A stretch of 64,000 bases of DNA from Halomonas qaidamensis (GCF_025917315.1 NZ_CP080627.1:2170001-2234000); one strand, 5' to 3'. Shown: positions 10,037 to 19,571, counted from the first letter of the stretch. Numbers and translations: made by a program. The notes: generated by a model from the sequence alone, not told the origin.

Positions 10037-10894
10037 TCAATCCTCACCTTTCAATGCTTGCAATCTTGCATACCACTCTTGCTTACGACCACCTAACATT
10101 TTGGCAGCAACCGCAGCTCCCTGCTTAACGCCCACGCCCTCTCTTAGCAATGCGTTAAGCAGGACTTCCGCAGTTATGGACTGCTCATCACTTTGAACGA
10201 CAGGCGGTGCCCCAGCGATCATTACGACAAACTCCCCTCGGCTCTGATTCGGGTCTTGCTTAAGCTGACTAAGTAATGATGACGGCGAACCCTGCAAAAA
10301 AGTTTCATAAGTTTTGGTTAATTCTCTTGCCAAAACAACCGCCCTTTCAGGCATTTGCTCACACAACGATTCAAGCGTATGTTCAATACGATGAGGGGAC
10401 TCGTAGAAAACCAGCGTTTCTTCACGCGCCTGCCATTTCTCAAGTGCTTGCCGTCGTGCGCTTGGCTTGGATGGCAAAAAACCACCAAACGTAAATCGAT
10501 CAGTAGGCAACCCAGCCGCTGACAGCGCACTAATCAGTGCACAAGGCCCTGGAAGCGGCACAATATCGCGCCCCCTTAGTCGCAATTCCCTAACCAACAC
10601 GAATCCGGGGTCGCATATCAGCGGCGTTCCCGCATCGCTGATTAAAGCAATATTTTCCCCTGCCATTAGGTAACTATCCAACGTATCGACTCGCCGCGCT
10701 TCATTATGCTCATGCAAAGAAAGCATCGGCGTATTAATGCCTAAATGCGCTAACAAGCGGCTGCTGTGACGTGTATCCTCAGCAGCAATGCGCGATACTT
10801 CTGCTAATACCCGTGCAGCACGTGGCGACAAGTCTTCCAAATTCCCAATTGGCGTGGCAACCACGTACAATGTGCCCGGATGTTGGTGTGTCAT
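10037..10894 (-). CDS. rsmI: 16S rRNA (cytidine(1402)-2'-O)-methyltransferase RsmI
   Basis: Tetrapyrrole-methylase-fold enzyme that methylates the ribose of C1402 in 16S rRNA, the same nucleotide modified by RsmH. The N-terminus TLYVVATPIGNLEDLSPRA, the central ISDAGTPLICDPGF and FYESPHRI motifs identify the family. I choose ATG 10894, preceded by GGGAG five bases away, giving 285 residues (E. coli 286); an upstream ATG at 10948 would add an unusual 18-residue leader. It is divergent from lpoA, with the two starts 113 bases apart. The stop is about 30 bases from the 5' end of rnpB on the same strand. Confidence 0.95.
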   Translation of the reverse strand: MTHQHPGTLYVVATPIGNLEDLSPRAARVLAEVSRIAAEDTRHSSRLLAHLGINTPMLSLHEHNEARRVDTLDSYLMAGENIALISDAGTPLICDPGFVLVRELRLRGRDIVPLPGPCALISALSAAGLPTDRFTFGGFLPSKPSARRQALEKWQAREETLVFYESPHRIEHTLESLCEQMPERAVVLARELTKTYETFLQGSPSSLLSQLKQDPNQSRGEFVVMIAGAPPVVQSDEQSITAEVLLNALLREGVGVKQGAAVAAKMLGGRKQEWYARLQALKGED

Positions 10895-11007
10895 CGTGAC
10901 TCCCGATTTGTTAATAGCCGACACTGACGGTGCGCTATGCTTGTGCAATGGTGAATTTATCTGCTCGCTAAGCGACGACAGCGCAAATGAAAACTAAGGA
11001 AGGATAC

Positions 11008-12513
11008 ATGAAACAGTCGATACGTGGATTTCTAGCCACTGCCTTCATGGCGCTTCTAATCACAGGGTGTGCTATGCAGCCCCCAAGCGTAGTTGACCGC
11101 GTCCCGGATCAGGATGCCAGTCAACTGCTTAGTCAAGCGGAGCAGCAAGCCCCAGAGCAAGCCGCCAAAACTCGACTGGAAGCAGCAAACATACTTGCTA
11201 GGCAGGGACAACGCGAAGACGCGTTTGACGCCGCTGATGCGATAGATGAAAGCATGCTTACGGAATCAGACCGGGTACGCTGGGCAATGCTTTTCTCTGA
11301 ACTTGCTCGTAGCCTAGACAACCCCCGCGCGGTACTTCGCGCGACCCAAGTGCTTGATGACGAACTTCCTATGCAAGCTAATCAACAGAATACACTTGCA
11401 GAGCGCCAGCAATGGGCACGTCAAGCACTAGACCAAGCAGAGCCTGCGAAAGCGTCTATCCCTGAATTAGAGGGTGTCGACATACAGCGTATTGCAGTGG
11501 CACTGCCTGAATCTGGCCCACTAAGTAGCGTAGCTAACGCCATTGCTTCTGCCATGCGCCGTCATCACGACCTCAGCGGCAAAAATGTACAGCTTACTTT
11601 TATTGATGCCTCCCAATACTCTCTCGATGAAATTTACCAACGTGCCGAACAAATGAATGCCCAGCTTTTGATTGGCCCAATTGATAAAGATCAAGTCACT
11701 CAACTTGAGCAGCGCAATAGCGTGCCGCTACCTACGCTGGCACTAAACTATGGCAACAGTGCCAACAATCAAGCACCTCAGCTCCTTCAGTATGGTTTAT
11801 CTGCTGAAGATGAAGCTCGCCAAGCAGCTCGCAGAGCCTTTCAGGACGGCCATCGCCAAATGTCCATCATGGTGCCCGACAATGCCTGGGGTAGACGCGT
11901 AGGCGAAGCTTTCTGGAATGAATGGCAAAGCCAGGGCGGCGAAATTACCAACGCTGTCCGCTATGATCCTAATAGCGCCGTGGCTAACGCGGTAAAAACA
12001 GCCTTAAATGTGAGCGGAGAGCGCGCCCGTCTTGGGAATATCGATGCACTATTTCTACTTGCCCTCCCTGAGTATGCGCGTCAAGTACCTCCCACCATGG
12101 ACTATTATTACGCCCCTAACCTTCCGATTTATGCTACCTCCCATTTACATGAAGGGCGTTTACAGACTCGCTTGGATCAAGACTTAAATGATGTAATGTT
12201 TATCGATATACCCTGGCAAATCCCTGATGCTGCGGTAGGTGGCGAAGAAGCACTGCCCTTTTATTCGACTTATGCAGAGCTTCGCAACGAATCAGACGCT
12301 TCAATGTTCCGCCTGATGGCAATGGGTGTAGATGCTTACGAACTTGGCATTCGCCTATCAGACCTGTCGGCCCTTGATGGCATGAATGGAAGCACTGGCA
12401 CTCTCCGCTTATCTGGTGATGGCAGGGTTTCTCGAGAATTACCATGGGCCAAGTTCCAAAATGGTGTGCCTTCGCCCATTTTGATTCCGGGCCTGCTGAA
12501 CGATGCCCAATAA
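11008..12513 (+). CDS. lpoA: Penicillin-binding protein activator LpoA (LppC lipoprotein)
   Basis: Outer-membrane lipoprotein predicted to stimulate a class A penicillin-binding protein (PBP1a in E. coli). Start ATG 11008 follows AAGGAAGG; an in-frame ATG 21 bases earlier lacks a good site. The signal peptide ends in the lipobox LITGC (Cys20), giving a 501-residue precursor. Residues 30-150 are an alpha-helical, TPR-like region and the remainder is a periplasmic-binding-protein fold (for example IAVALPESGPLSSVANAIASAM). It is shorter than E. coli LpoA (678). The linked yraN, SIS protein and dolP genes form the conserved yraMNOP order and probably one operon. Confidence 0.9.
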   Translation: MKQSIRGFLATAFMALLITGCAMQPPSVVDRVPDQDASQLLSQAEQQAPEQAAKTRLEAANILARQGQREDAFDAADAIDESMLTESDRVRWAMLFSELARSLDNPRAVLRATQVLDDELPMQANQQNTLAERQQWARQALDQAEPAKASIPELEGVDIQRIAVALPESGPLSSVANAIASAMRRHHDLSGKNVQLTFIDASQYSLDEIYQRAEQMNAQLLIGPIDKDQVTQLEQRNSVPLPTLALNYGNSANNQAPQLLQYGLSAEDEARQAARRAFQDGHRQMSIMVPDNAWGRRVGEAFWNEWQSQGGEITNAVRYDPNSAVANAVKTALNVSGERARLGNIDALFLLALPEYARQVPPTMDYYYAPNLPIYATSHLHEGRLQTRLDQDLNDVMFIDIPWQIPDAAVGGEEALPFYSTYAELRNESDASMFRLMAMGVDAYELGIRLSDLSALDGMNGSTGTLRLSGDGRVSRELPWAKFQNGVPSPILIPGLLNDAQ

Positions 12514-12892
12514 CCCTCAGAATTCCAATACACCTCAGACGGCACGATTACGAGGTGCAGCCATTGAGCAACAAGCCGCTCAATGGCTGCAACGACATGG
12601 TTTAATACTTGTCGCTAGCAACCACCATGTTAAAGGTGGTGAGCTAGACCTAGTCATGAGAGATCGAGATATATTGGTCTTTATTGAGGTAAAACATCGC
12701 ACCACCACTCGGTACGGTCACCCATTAGAGACGGTCACACCACAAAAGCGAAATCGCTTAATACGAGCAGCCAAGCTGTATATCGCTCGGCATGCTATTT
12801 CCAGTCCCTGCCGTTTTGATATTCTAGCAATTACAGGCACGTCGCCCGCACTTGAATTTCAATGGGAAAAGGCTGCCTTTGATGCTTACTGA
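12503..12892 (+). CDS. yraN: YraN family (UPF0102) nuclease-fold protein
   Basis: A 129-residue protein of the UPF0102 family, related in fold to Holliday-junction resolvase-like and restriction-endonuclease-like proteins. The expected core is present: GAAIEQQAAQWLQRHG, then GGELDLVMRD and VFIEVKHR, which carry the putative metal-binding Glu, Asp and Glu-x-Lys residues. Biochemical role is not established for the family. The ATG overlaps the last codons of lpoA by 11 bases, so translation is probably coupled. Cytoplasmic, with no signal peptide. Confidence 0.92.
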   Translation: MPNNPQNSNTPQTARLRGAAIEQQAAQWLQRHGLILVASNHHVKGGELDLVMRDRDILVFIEVKHRTTTRYGHPLETVTPQKRNRLIRAAKLYIARHAISSPCRFDILAITGTSPALEFQWEKAAFDAY

Positions 12893-12904
12893 TACATTTA
12901 CTAG

Positions 12905-13507
<603 letters not shown>

Positions 13508-13565
13508 GTGGATAGGATCAAAGTGGCAGAAGGCCCACCCAACAACCACGAAAGGAGTCACCCTT

Positions 13566-14138
13566 ATGGCCCTGCGTTATTTTTCACAAAAGATGATTGC
13601 CGTTGCGATTGTCAGCACTATTTTTCTTGCTGGATGTGCCAACAATGCTGCCTCTAACCCTTCTAATTATGGTCAGCGTAGCAGCGATGTTGAAGCAGTT
13701 GATGCAACCATTGAGCGCGAAACTGAGCGTGCCCTGGCGCGCTCAGATGCTCGGTTAAGAGACGCGCGCATCAAAGCGCACAGCTATAACGGTTCATTGC
13801 TTCTTGTGGGCCAAGTGCCGAGCGAAGAGCTGCGCAAAAAGGCAGGCGAAGTAGCAGAGTCTCTCCGTGGCGTCAGCCAAGTGCATAACGAATTAAGCAT
13901 TGCAGCCAACTTACCTGCCGGCCAACGCTTAACAGATACTTGGCTCACTACCAATGTTATTAGCCAGCTCGCTACGAATGATCGTATCGACTCATCAAAA
14001 TTGAAAGTGACTACAGAAAATGCAAATGTGTACCTGATGGGTATGGTGACACGCGAGGAAGGTGACCGAATTGTTAATGCCGTATCTTCTGTAGGCGGCA
14101 TTCAACGTATTGTTAAAGTATTTGATTATATTGATTAA
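13566..14138 (+). CDS. dolP: Outer-membrane lipoprotein DolP, dual BON domain
   Basis: Periplasm-facing lipoprotein with two BON (phospholipid-binding) domains, roughly residues 48-113 and 124-188; the E. coli homologue (YraP) supports outer-membrane integrity and BAM function. The chosen ATG 13566 follows AAAGGAG and yields 190 residues. The signal peptide ends in FLAGC (Cys22), a lipobox. The domain boundaries are visible as SYNGSLLLVGQVPSEELRKKA and TENANVYLMGMVTREEGDRI. A strong hairpin terminator follows, so this is probably the last gene of the lpoA operon. Confidence 0.92.
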   Translation: MALRYFSQKMIAVAIVSTIFLAGCANNAASNPSNYGQRSSDVEAVDATIERETERALARSDARLRDARIKAHSYNGSLLLVGQVPSEELRKKAGEVAESLRGVSQVHNELSIAANLPAGQRLTDTWLTTNVISQLATNDRIDSSKLKVTTENANVYLMGMVTREEGDRIVNAVSSVGGIQRIVKVFDYID

Positions 14139-14152
14139 GTAGTACGGCCAAC

Positions 14153-14195
14153 AAAAAAGCCTCGCTTAAGGCAAACCACCAAAGCGAGGCTTTTT
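14153..14195. terminator. Bidirectional terminator between dolP and sspB
   Basis: Stem AAAAGCCTCGCTT / AAGCGAGGCTTTT (13 bp) with a 14-base loop, flanked by A-run on the left and T-run on the right. It can end transcription of dolP (plus) and of sspB (minus), which converge here. Confidence 0.85.
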
Positions 14196-14238
14196 GCTGT
14201 TAGACTGCAACCACCGACAACGAAGCTAATCGGCTTGC

Positions 14239-14730
14239 TTACTTGACTACCCTCAGCGTCGGCTTCTTCGTCGCTTTACCAGACGCCTGCGTAGACGTCT
14301 TGCCCTCGTTCTCAGGCAGCACTGGCTCTGTTACCGTTAACTCAGGCTTAGACGACTCACCAAGTGAATCAGACAAGTCATCACCTAACTCCGTGTCGTC
14401 AAACTCTGCTGCATCCAACTCAGGCTCATGACCAAACACCATGCCAGCACCATTTTCACGGGCGTAAATCGCAATAAGCGCTGGCGTTGGGATCATTACC
14501 TGCATCGGCTGACCACTGAAACGTGCACTAAAACCAATCGCTTGATTTTCCATAAACAGATCACGTACAGCGGTAGGCGCAACGTTTAATACAATTTGTC
14601 CATTTTGAACAAATTGACGAGGCACTTCTACGCCTGGCTGAGTAGCATCTACCACCACATACGGGGTCAGTTCGTTATCTAATAGCCACTCATAAAGCGC
14701 TCTAGCGAGATAGGGACGGCTCGATTTCAT
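14239..14730 (-). CDS. sspB: ClpXP protease specificity-enhancing factor SspB
   Basis: Adaptor that tethers ssrA-tagged proteins to ClpXP. The start ATG 14730 has AGGAGG upstream; a TTG 21 bases earlier is less likely. The 163 residues comprise the conserved N-terminal substrate-binding domain (RPYLARALYEWLLDNELTPY, then FSARFSGQPMQVMIP) and, after an acidic linker from about residue 108, the C-terminal tail TLRVVK that in E. coli binds the ClpX zinc domain. The gene follows sspA by 63 bases on the same strand, the usual sspAB pair. Confidence 0.95.
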   Translation of the reverse strand: MKSSRPYLARALYEWLLDNELTPYVVVDATQPGVEVPRQFVQNGQIVLNVAPTAVRDLFMENQAIGFSARFSGQPMQVMIPTPALIAIYARENGAGMVFGHEPELDAAEFDDTELGDDLSDSLGESSKPELTVTEPVLPENEGKTSTQASGKATKKPTLRVVK

Positions 14731-14793
14731 AAGGCTTCCCCCTCCTAACAAGTAAGCCTCCTTGCCAAATTAAGGAAAAGAGGCAGTATGAAT

Positions 14794-15420
14794 TCAAGCG
14801 CGCATCTCTTTTTCACGCTCGTTTAAAGATGCTTTAAACGCTTCACGTTCGAACACACGTGACATATAGCTTAGTAGTGGCTTTACCTGCTTTTCAGGCA
14901 GCTCAATATTCAGCTCAGGCAAACGCCACAAAATAGGCGCTAGACAGCAATCTACAAGCGTAAATTCTTCGCTCATAAAATAGGGCATATCTTCAAAGAT
15001 GGGCGAAATGCCAATAAGGCTTTCACGCAGCTCTTTACGCGCCTTTTCCGCTTCTTTTTTACCACCTGTGCGTATTTGCTCCAGCATCGGGCACCATTCG
15101 CGCTCAATACGGTGCATCCATAAACGGCTTTGCGCTCTCGCCACCGGATAAACAGGCAACAGCGGAGGATGAGGGAAACGCTCATCCAGATATTCCATCA
15201 TCACTTTAGACTCGTAGAGTACCAAGTCACGATCCAGCAGCGTTGGCACGCTGTTATACGGGTTGAGGTCAGCCAACTCTTCCGGCGGCCGCTCATCGCT
15301 GACATCAACGATATCAACCGCCACTCCCTTTTCAGCCAGAACAATGCGCACACGATGACTGAAATGATCATCATTACCCGAGTAAAAGATCATCGACGAC
15401 CGCTTGGCCACAACACCCAT
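14794..15420 (-). CDS. sspA: Stringent starvation protein A (SspA)
   Basis: RNA-polymerase-associated regulator with a glutathione-S-transferase fold but no catalytic GST activity in studied homologues. The 208 residues show the thioredoxin-like N-terminal half ([42 protein letters not shown]) and an all-helical C-terminal half. ATG 15420 has a GAGGA site upstream. It is upstream of sspB and separated from petC by the petC terminator, so it is probably transcribed from its own promoter in the preceding 90-base gap. Confidence 0.95.
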   Translation of the reverse strand: MGVVAKRSSMIFYSGNDDHFSHRVRIVLAEKGVAVDIVDVSDERPPEELADLNPYNSVPTLLDRDLVLYESKVMMEYLDERFPHPPLLPVYPVARAQSRLWMHRIEREWCPMLEQIRTGGKKEAEKARKELRESLIGISPIFEDMPYFMSEEFTLVDCCLAPILWRLPELNIELPEKQVKPLLSYMSRVFEREAFKASLNEREKEMRA

Positions 15421-15514
15421 GAAAGCATCCTCACATCAAAACAATCATTGATCATAACATGCCAGAGCTAGCTTATGGGAAGCTAACCCGCTTTGCTTTA
15501 CGCATGGCTAGATA

Positions 15515-15545
15515 AACAAAAGGCGCACGGCTTACGCCGTGCGCC
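15515..15545 (-). terminator. Terminator of the petABC operon
   Basis: On the minus strand GGCGCACGGC, loop GTAA, GCCGTGCGCC is followed by TTTTGTTT, a canonical intrinsic terminator 25 bases after the petC stop. Confidence 0.88.
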
Positions 15546-15570
15546 CGACATGCCTGTCATCACTTGATCG

Positions 15571-16338
15571 TTAGTGAACGTCTCGCCAGTACTCACGCTT
15601 GAGTAGGTAAGCAATTACACCAAAGATAAAGATGAAGATCAGCACTTTTGGAGCCAATGCCTGCGCGTGGAGCTTAGACGGCTCACCAACGTAAGCAAGG
15701 AAGTTCGTCAGGTCATAAACCGCTTCCTCAAACTCCGCAGGCTCCATTGAGCCTGGCTGGGTAACTTGCAGCACGTCACAAGACTGGTACTTACCCGATA
15801 AAGGATCTGGTGACTGGCCTGCCACCGGCTGATCCGTTTCCGAACAAACCATTTCCTGAACACCCTGGAGCGGCTCTAACACATTCGGCATAGCGACCAG
15901 CTCATACACTGTGTTATTGACGCCCAACGGACGACTGGGGTCTTTATAGAACCCCAACAGGTAAGAATAAACCCAGTCGGTACCGCGCAGACGAGTTTCC
16001 AGCGTCAGATCGGGCGGCGGAGCGCCGAACCAAGACTCGGCGTCGCCACGATCCATTGCAATGTGCATCTGGTCGTTAAACGCAAGATCAGAGGAAAAAA
16101 TAAGGTTCTCTTCCACCAGCTCCTGGGGAATACCTAAATCCTCTGCAGCACGCGCGAACCGCTGATGCTCTAGCGAATGACACCCCATGCAGTAATTGAC
16201 ATAGAGCTTCATGCCGTTTTGCAAAGATGCTTGGTCCTGAAGATCAGGGTCCATGCTGTGAGCTACGCTCACGCCACCCGCCGACATCGCCGTTACTGGC
16301 ACTAACGCGAAGAGCAGTGCAAATAGTTGTTTTTTCAT
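15571..16338 (-). CDS. petC: Cytochrome c1 subunit of the cytochrome bc1 complex
   Basis: Periplasmic, membrane-anchored c-type haem subunit that passes electrons from the Rieske centre to soluble cytochrome c. The 255 residues begin with a Sec signal peptide (cleavage after about VPVTAMSA), followed by the haem-attachment motif CMGCH at about residue 51-55 and a C-terminal membrane anchor (VLIFIFIFGVIAYLLKREYW). The sole-subunit length fits proteobacterial c1 proteins. The ATG overlaps the petB stop as TAATG. Terminated by the hairpin just downstream. Confidence 0.95.
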   Translation of the reverse strand: MKKQLFALLFALVPVTAMSAGGVSVAHSMDPDLQDQASLQNGMKLYVNYCMGCHSLEHQRFARAAEDLGIPQELVEENLIFSSDLAFNDQMHIAMDRGDAESWFGAPPPDLTLETRLRGTDWVYSYLLGFYKDPSRPLGVNNTVYELVAMPNVLEPLQGVQEMVCSETDQPVAGQSPDPLSGKYQSCDVLQVTQPGSMEPAEFEEAVYDLTNFLAYVGEPSKLHAQALAPKVLIFIFIFGVIAYLLKREYWRDVH

Positions 16339-17597
16339 TAGCCAGTCACCCTTTCCGGAACGGGTTTAGTCTTCTCCAGCTTGGTGTAGAACGGCATCAG
16401 CAGGAAGAAGGCGAAGTAAATGGCTGTACAGACCTGCGCCAGAAGGGTCCGCCCCTCTGTCGATGGCAGCACGCCCAATACACCCAGAATGACGAAACTA
16501 ATCGCAAACAACAGCAACATAACTTTGGACATCCAGCCCTTGTAGCGCATAGAGCGGACCGGGCTACGGTCAAGCCAAGGCAGAACAAAAAGAACGGCGA
16601 TTGCGCCACCCATGAAGAGAACGCCAAGGAACTTAGCATCTAACCCAAACAGCGAGAACGTAATGGCACGCAAAATCGCGTAGAAAGGCGTGAAATACCA
16701 CACTGGAGCGATGTGATCAGGCGTTTTCAGCGGGTTAGCAGGCTCAAAGTTCGGTTTCTCAATGAAGTAGCCACCCCCTTCCGGGAAGTAGAAAACAACC
16801 ACACAGAACACAAACAGGAAGATTGCAATACCCACCAAATCCTTCACGGTGTAGTACGGATGGAAGGCAATACCATCCAGCGGCTTACCGGTCTCATCTT
16901 TCTTCTGCTTGATGTCGATACCGTCTGGATTATTCGAACCCACTTCGTGAAGCGCAATAATGTGCAGCACGACAAGAGCCAAAATAACAATGGGCAATGC
17001 AACAACATGAAGCGCAAAGAAGCGGTTCAACGTAATACCGGAAATCAGGAAATCACCACGCACCCACTGGGCAAGGTCAGGACCGATACCTGGAATCGCA
17101 GAGAACAGCGAAATAATAACCTGGGCACCCCAATATGACATTTGTCCCCATGGCAGCAGATAACCCATAAAGGCTTCTGCCATCAAGGCGAGATAGATGG
17201 TCATACCGAAGATCCATACTAGCTCTCGCGGCGCTTTGTACGAACCATACAAAAGACCACGGAACATATGCATGTAAATAACCACAAAGAAGGCAGAGGC
17301 GCCGGTGGTATGCATATAACGGATCAACCAGCCCCACTCCACATCACGCATGATGTATTCAACGGAGGCAAACGCACCTTCTGCTGAAGGGTTGTAGCTC
17401 ATTGTTAGCCACACACCCGTCAGGATTTGGTTCACCAGCACCAGCAATGCCAGGACGCCAAACAAGTAGAAGAAGTTGAAATTCTTCGGTGCATAGTACT
17501 TCGTGAGATGATCTTGCATCATCTGCGTGGCAGGAAAGCGGTCATCCACCCAGCGCATGATACCGCTTTCTGCTTTGGCCTTATCTGGATTACCCAT
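16338..17597 (-). CDS. petB: Cytochrome b subunit of the cytochrome bc1 complex
   Basis: Core quinol-oxidising subunit with two b haems and quinone sites Qo and Qi; it contributes to proton motive force. The 419 residues show eight or more membrane helices. The paired haem histidines fall in RYMHTTGASAFFVVIYMHMF and RFFALHVVALPIVILALVVLH. The Qo-site motif reads PVWY, not the mitochondrial PEWY; this variant is known in beta- and gammaproteobacteria, so it is a lineage trait. Starts and stops overlap petA and petC by one base each (TAATG), so the operon is translationally coupled. Confidence 0.96.
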   Translation of the reverse strand: MGNPDKAKAESGIMRWVDDRFPATQMMQDHLTKYYAPKNFNFFYLFGVLALLVLVNQILTGVWLTMSYNPSAEGAFASVEYIMRDVEWGWLIRYMHTTGASAFFVVIYMHMFRGLLYGSYKAPRELVWIFGMTIYLALMAEAFMGYLLPWGQMSYWGAQVIISLFSAIPGIGPDLAQWVRGDFLISGITLNRFFALHVVALPIVILALVVLHIIALHEVGSNNPDGIDIKQKKDETGKPLDGIAFHPYYTVKDLVGIAIFLFVFCVVVFYFPEGGGYFIEKPNFEPANPLKTPDHIAPVWYFTPFYAILRAITFSLFGLDAKFLGVLFMGGAIAVLFVLPWLDRSPVRSMRYKGWMSKVMLLLFAISFVILGVLGVLPSTEGRTLLAQVCTAIYFAFFLLMPFYTKLEKTKPVPERVTG

Positions 17598-18196
17598 TAT
17601 GCAGCCTCCTCGTCTTCGCCTACCACGATGATATCATCGCTTTCAAAACGGTAAGGCGGAACTTCAAGGTTAGTCGGCGCAGGGACGTTGGTGTACACAC
17701 GACCGGCTAAGTCAAAGCGAGAACCATGACATGGGCAGAAGAAACCACCCGGCCAATTATCCACCCCTACCCCTTCGGCATCCGGCTCAGGCCGAAACAG
17801 CGGGGAACACCCCAAATGCGTACAGATACCAATCAGCACACCTATCTCTGGCTTGATAGAGCGTAACCCACCTTGGATATAGGCAGGCTGCTGAGGCACT
17901 TCGGAATCAGGGTCAGCAAGACTGCCTGGATCTAAGGCTTCGGTTCGCTCGATCATCTCAGGCGTACGATTAATAATCCAAATCGGCCGTCCACGCCACT
18001 CGACGGTCATGCGCTGTCCAGGTTCAAGCTTCGATATATCTGCTTGAACTGGCGCACCTGCCGCCCTTGCCTTGGCACTAGGCTGCCAAGAAGCCACAAA
18101 GGGGACCGCAACCCCGACAGCACCCACCGCCCCAACAACGGAGGTGGCGCCCACGAGGAAACGGCGCCGACCTTTGTTTACGCCGTTATCTGCCAT
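17597..18196 (-). CDS. petA: Ubiquinol-cytochrome c reductase iron-sulfur (Rieske) subunit
   Basis: Rieske [2Fe-2S] subunit of the bc1 complex, which takes the first electron from quinol at Qo. The N-terminus carries a twin-arginine motif (GRRRFLVGA) and one membrane helix, then a periplasmic domain with the two cluster-binding loops CTHLGC and CPCHGSRFD. Length is 199 residues, typical. It is the first gene of petABC; the start is 74 bases downstream of a candidate sigma-70 promoter. Folding before Tat export is expected from the motif. Confidence 0.96.
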   Translation of the reverse strand: MADNGVNKGRRRFLVGATSVVGAVGAVGVAVPFVASWQPSAKARAAGAPVQADISKLEPGQRMTVEWRGRPIWIINRTPEMIERTEALDPGSLADPDSEVPQQPAYIQGGLRSIKPEIGVLIGICTHLGCSPLFRPEPDAEGVGVDNWPGGFFCPCHGSRFDLAGRVYTNVPAPTNLEVPPYRFESDDIIVVGEDEEAA

Positions 18197-18269
18197 TTCT
18201 GGTTTCTCCCATCAGCTTACCCGTTCCGCCGCAAAGGCGTCTTGCGGCGACGAATATCAAATACGCTCT

Positions 18270-18298
18270 ATGTTAAAAAAACAAAGCGCTCTGCACAA
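18270..18298 (-). promoter_or_regulatory. Candidate sigma-70 promoter of petABC
   Basis: Minus-strand TTGTGC, 17-bp spacer, TAACAT, placed about 75 bases upstream of the petA ATG in the only sizeable gap before the operon. Match is moderate. Confidence 0.4.
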
Positions 18299-18354
18299 GA
18301 ACAACTGCCCGTGACCATGGTGGTATAAGCGTTATAATTTTTTGATATTCCAAC

Positions 18355-18387
18355 AAAAAACGCCCAGGTCGTTGACCTGGGCGTTTT
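18355..18387 (-). terminator. Terminator of rplM-rpsI
   Basis: Stem AAAACGCCCAGGTC / GACCTGGGCGTTTT with a four-base loop and T-run on the minus strand, 18 bases after the rpsI stop. It is symmetric (A-run opposite) and could act in both directions. Confidence 0.9.
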
Positions 18388-18404
18388 TGCCGCATAGCGT
18401 AAAA

Positions 18405-18794
18405 TTAACGCTTAGAGAACTGCGGACGACGACGCGCTTTACGCAGACCGACTTTCTTACGCTCAACTTGGCGAGCGTCACGAGTTACGTAACCCGCAGC
18501 GCGCAAGGTCGGGCGCAGATCTTCATTGTAGTTCATCAGGGCACGAGTGATACCGTGACGAATAGCACCTGCTTGGGAGGAGCCGCCGCCGCCAGCAACA
18601 GTGACAAATATGTCAAACTGGTTCAGCGTCTCAGTCAACTCAAGCGGCTGACGAACAACCATACGACCAGTAACACGACCAAAATAAAGGTCAAGGTCTT
18701 GGTTGTTGACAGTAATTTTGCCAGAGCCCGGCTTCATAAACACGCGAGCGGTGGAAGTCTTGCGGCGCCCGGTACCGTAATACTGCTGTGTCAT
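18405..18794 (-). CDS. rpsI: 30S ribosomal protein uS9
   Basis: Small-subunit ribosomal protein of 129 residues. The sequence [27 protein letters not shown] at the start and the basic tail [18 protein letters not shown] are diagnostic; the C-terminal Lys-Arg reaches the P-site tRNA. It lies 13 bases downstream of rplM, the conserved two-gene operon, and is followed by a strong terminator. Confidence 0.98.
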   Translation of the reverse strand: MTQQYYGTGRRKTSTARVFMKPGSGKITVNNQDLDLYFGRVTGRMVVRQPLELTETLNQFDIFVTVAGGGGSSQAGAIRHGITRALMNYNEDLRPTLRAAGYVTRDARQVERKKVGLRKARRRPQFSKR

Positions 18795-18807
18795 GGCGAA
18801 GATTTCC

Positions 18808-19236
18808 TCAGATGTTCAGTTCAAGCGGCTGTTGGGCAGCATGCGGATGCTCGGCACCGGCGTACACTTTCAACTTGGAGTACATGGCGCGACCCAAAGG
18901 ACCTTTCGGCAACATACCTTTAACGGCAGACTCAATGATGCGCTCAGGCGCATGATCAAGCATTTTGTCGAATGTCATAGAGCGCAGACCGCCCGGGTAA
19001 CCAGTGTGACGATAATAGGTTTTAGCCTTCGCCTTGTTACCGGTTACATGGACTTTTTCAGCATTGATAACGACGATGTAGTCGCCAGTGTCAACGTGAG
19101 GAGTAAATTCGGGCTTATGCTTGCCACGCAGGCGGCGAGCAATCTCGGTTGCCAGACGACCGAGCGTTTTGTCCGTAGCGTCGACTACATACCAGTCGCG
19201 CTGGACGGACTGCGGCTTAGCACTGAACGTCTTCAT
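18808..19236 (-). CDS. rplM: 50S ribosomal protein uL13
   Basis: Large-subunit ribosomal protein and early assembly factor. Start ATG 19236 ([20 protein letters not shown]) gives 142 residues, identical in length to E. coli L13; an in-frame ATG 12 bases upstream would add four residues not seen in the family. The [22 protein letters not shown] segment is highly conserved. First gene of rplM-rpsI. In E. coli L13 represses its own mRNA; the roughly 118-base leader here leaves room for a similar control, which is inference. Confidence 0.98.
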   Translation of the reverse strand: MKTFSAKPQSVQRDWYVVDATDKTLGRLATEIARRLRGKHKPEFTPHVDTGDYIVVINAEKVHVTGNKAKAKTYYRHTGYPGGLRSMTFDKMLDHAPERIIESAVKGMLPKGPLGRAMYSKLKVYAGAEHPHAAQQPLELNI

Positions 19237-19557
19237 GGATGAAATCACCAGATTAAGTGTATTGGGTAACTTACACCGCTAAATAAGCGATGAAGCACCA
19301 TCCCTATTTTTTTTGGTTGCCAGAAAAACCCAAGCAACATGTAGCGAGGCGGCATTCTACAGCAAGCGCGGCAGCAAGTTAAGTGCCGCCGTCGTTTTTT
19401 ATTAGTATCGCTGACTCGTAGTGATGTTGTTGCAAACAACATTTTTACCGACACCATGTTTAACGGCAGTCTGATTGAACCCCAGAGGCCTGCTTGCCAG
19501 TTTATGGCTTATGACTTATGGCTTATGGCTTATGGCTTATGGCTTATGGCTTATGGC
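19237..19557. other. 321-base intergenic region between zapE and rplM
   Basis: Contains, from right to left on the minus strand: the heptanucleotide repeat array at the zapE end, a candidate rplM promoter, and a leader of about 118 bases with two small possible stems (GTTGC/GCAAC and CATCGCT/AGCGGTG). No credible coding sequence; the 70-codon reading frame here lacks a ribosome-binding site and family features. Confidence 0.7.
19354..19382 (-). promoter_or_regulatory. Candidate sigma-70 promoter of rplM-rpsI
   Basis: Minus-strand TTAACT, 17-bp spacer, TAGAAT. Optimal spacing and position about 118 bases before the rplM start make it the best promoter candidate in the gap. Confidence 0.5.
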
Positions 19558-19571
19558 TTATGGCTTATGAG
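19502..19571. repeat. Heptanucleotide tandem repeat (TTATGGC)n
   Basis: Ten consecutive 7-bp units: eight exact TTATGGC, the second reading TTATGAC and the last TTATGAG. On the minus strand the unit is GCCATAA and the array begins inside the last codons of zapE, whose TAA stop lies in the first exact unit read from the gene. Expansion or contraction beyond that unit would therefore not change the protein. Confidence 0.95.

Noticed and set aside
19245..19457. A 70-codon minus-strand reading frame before rplM
   Set aside because: No ribosome-binding site, no family resemblance, and it overlaps the rplM promoter and leader.
19502..19571. Tandem array considered as a CRISPR
   Set aside because: Seven-base units with no spacers and no cas genes; a simple tandem repeat.
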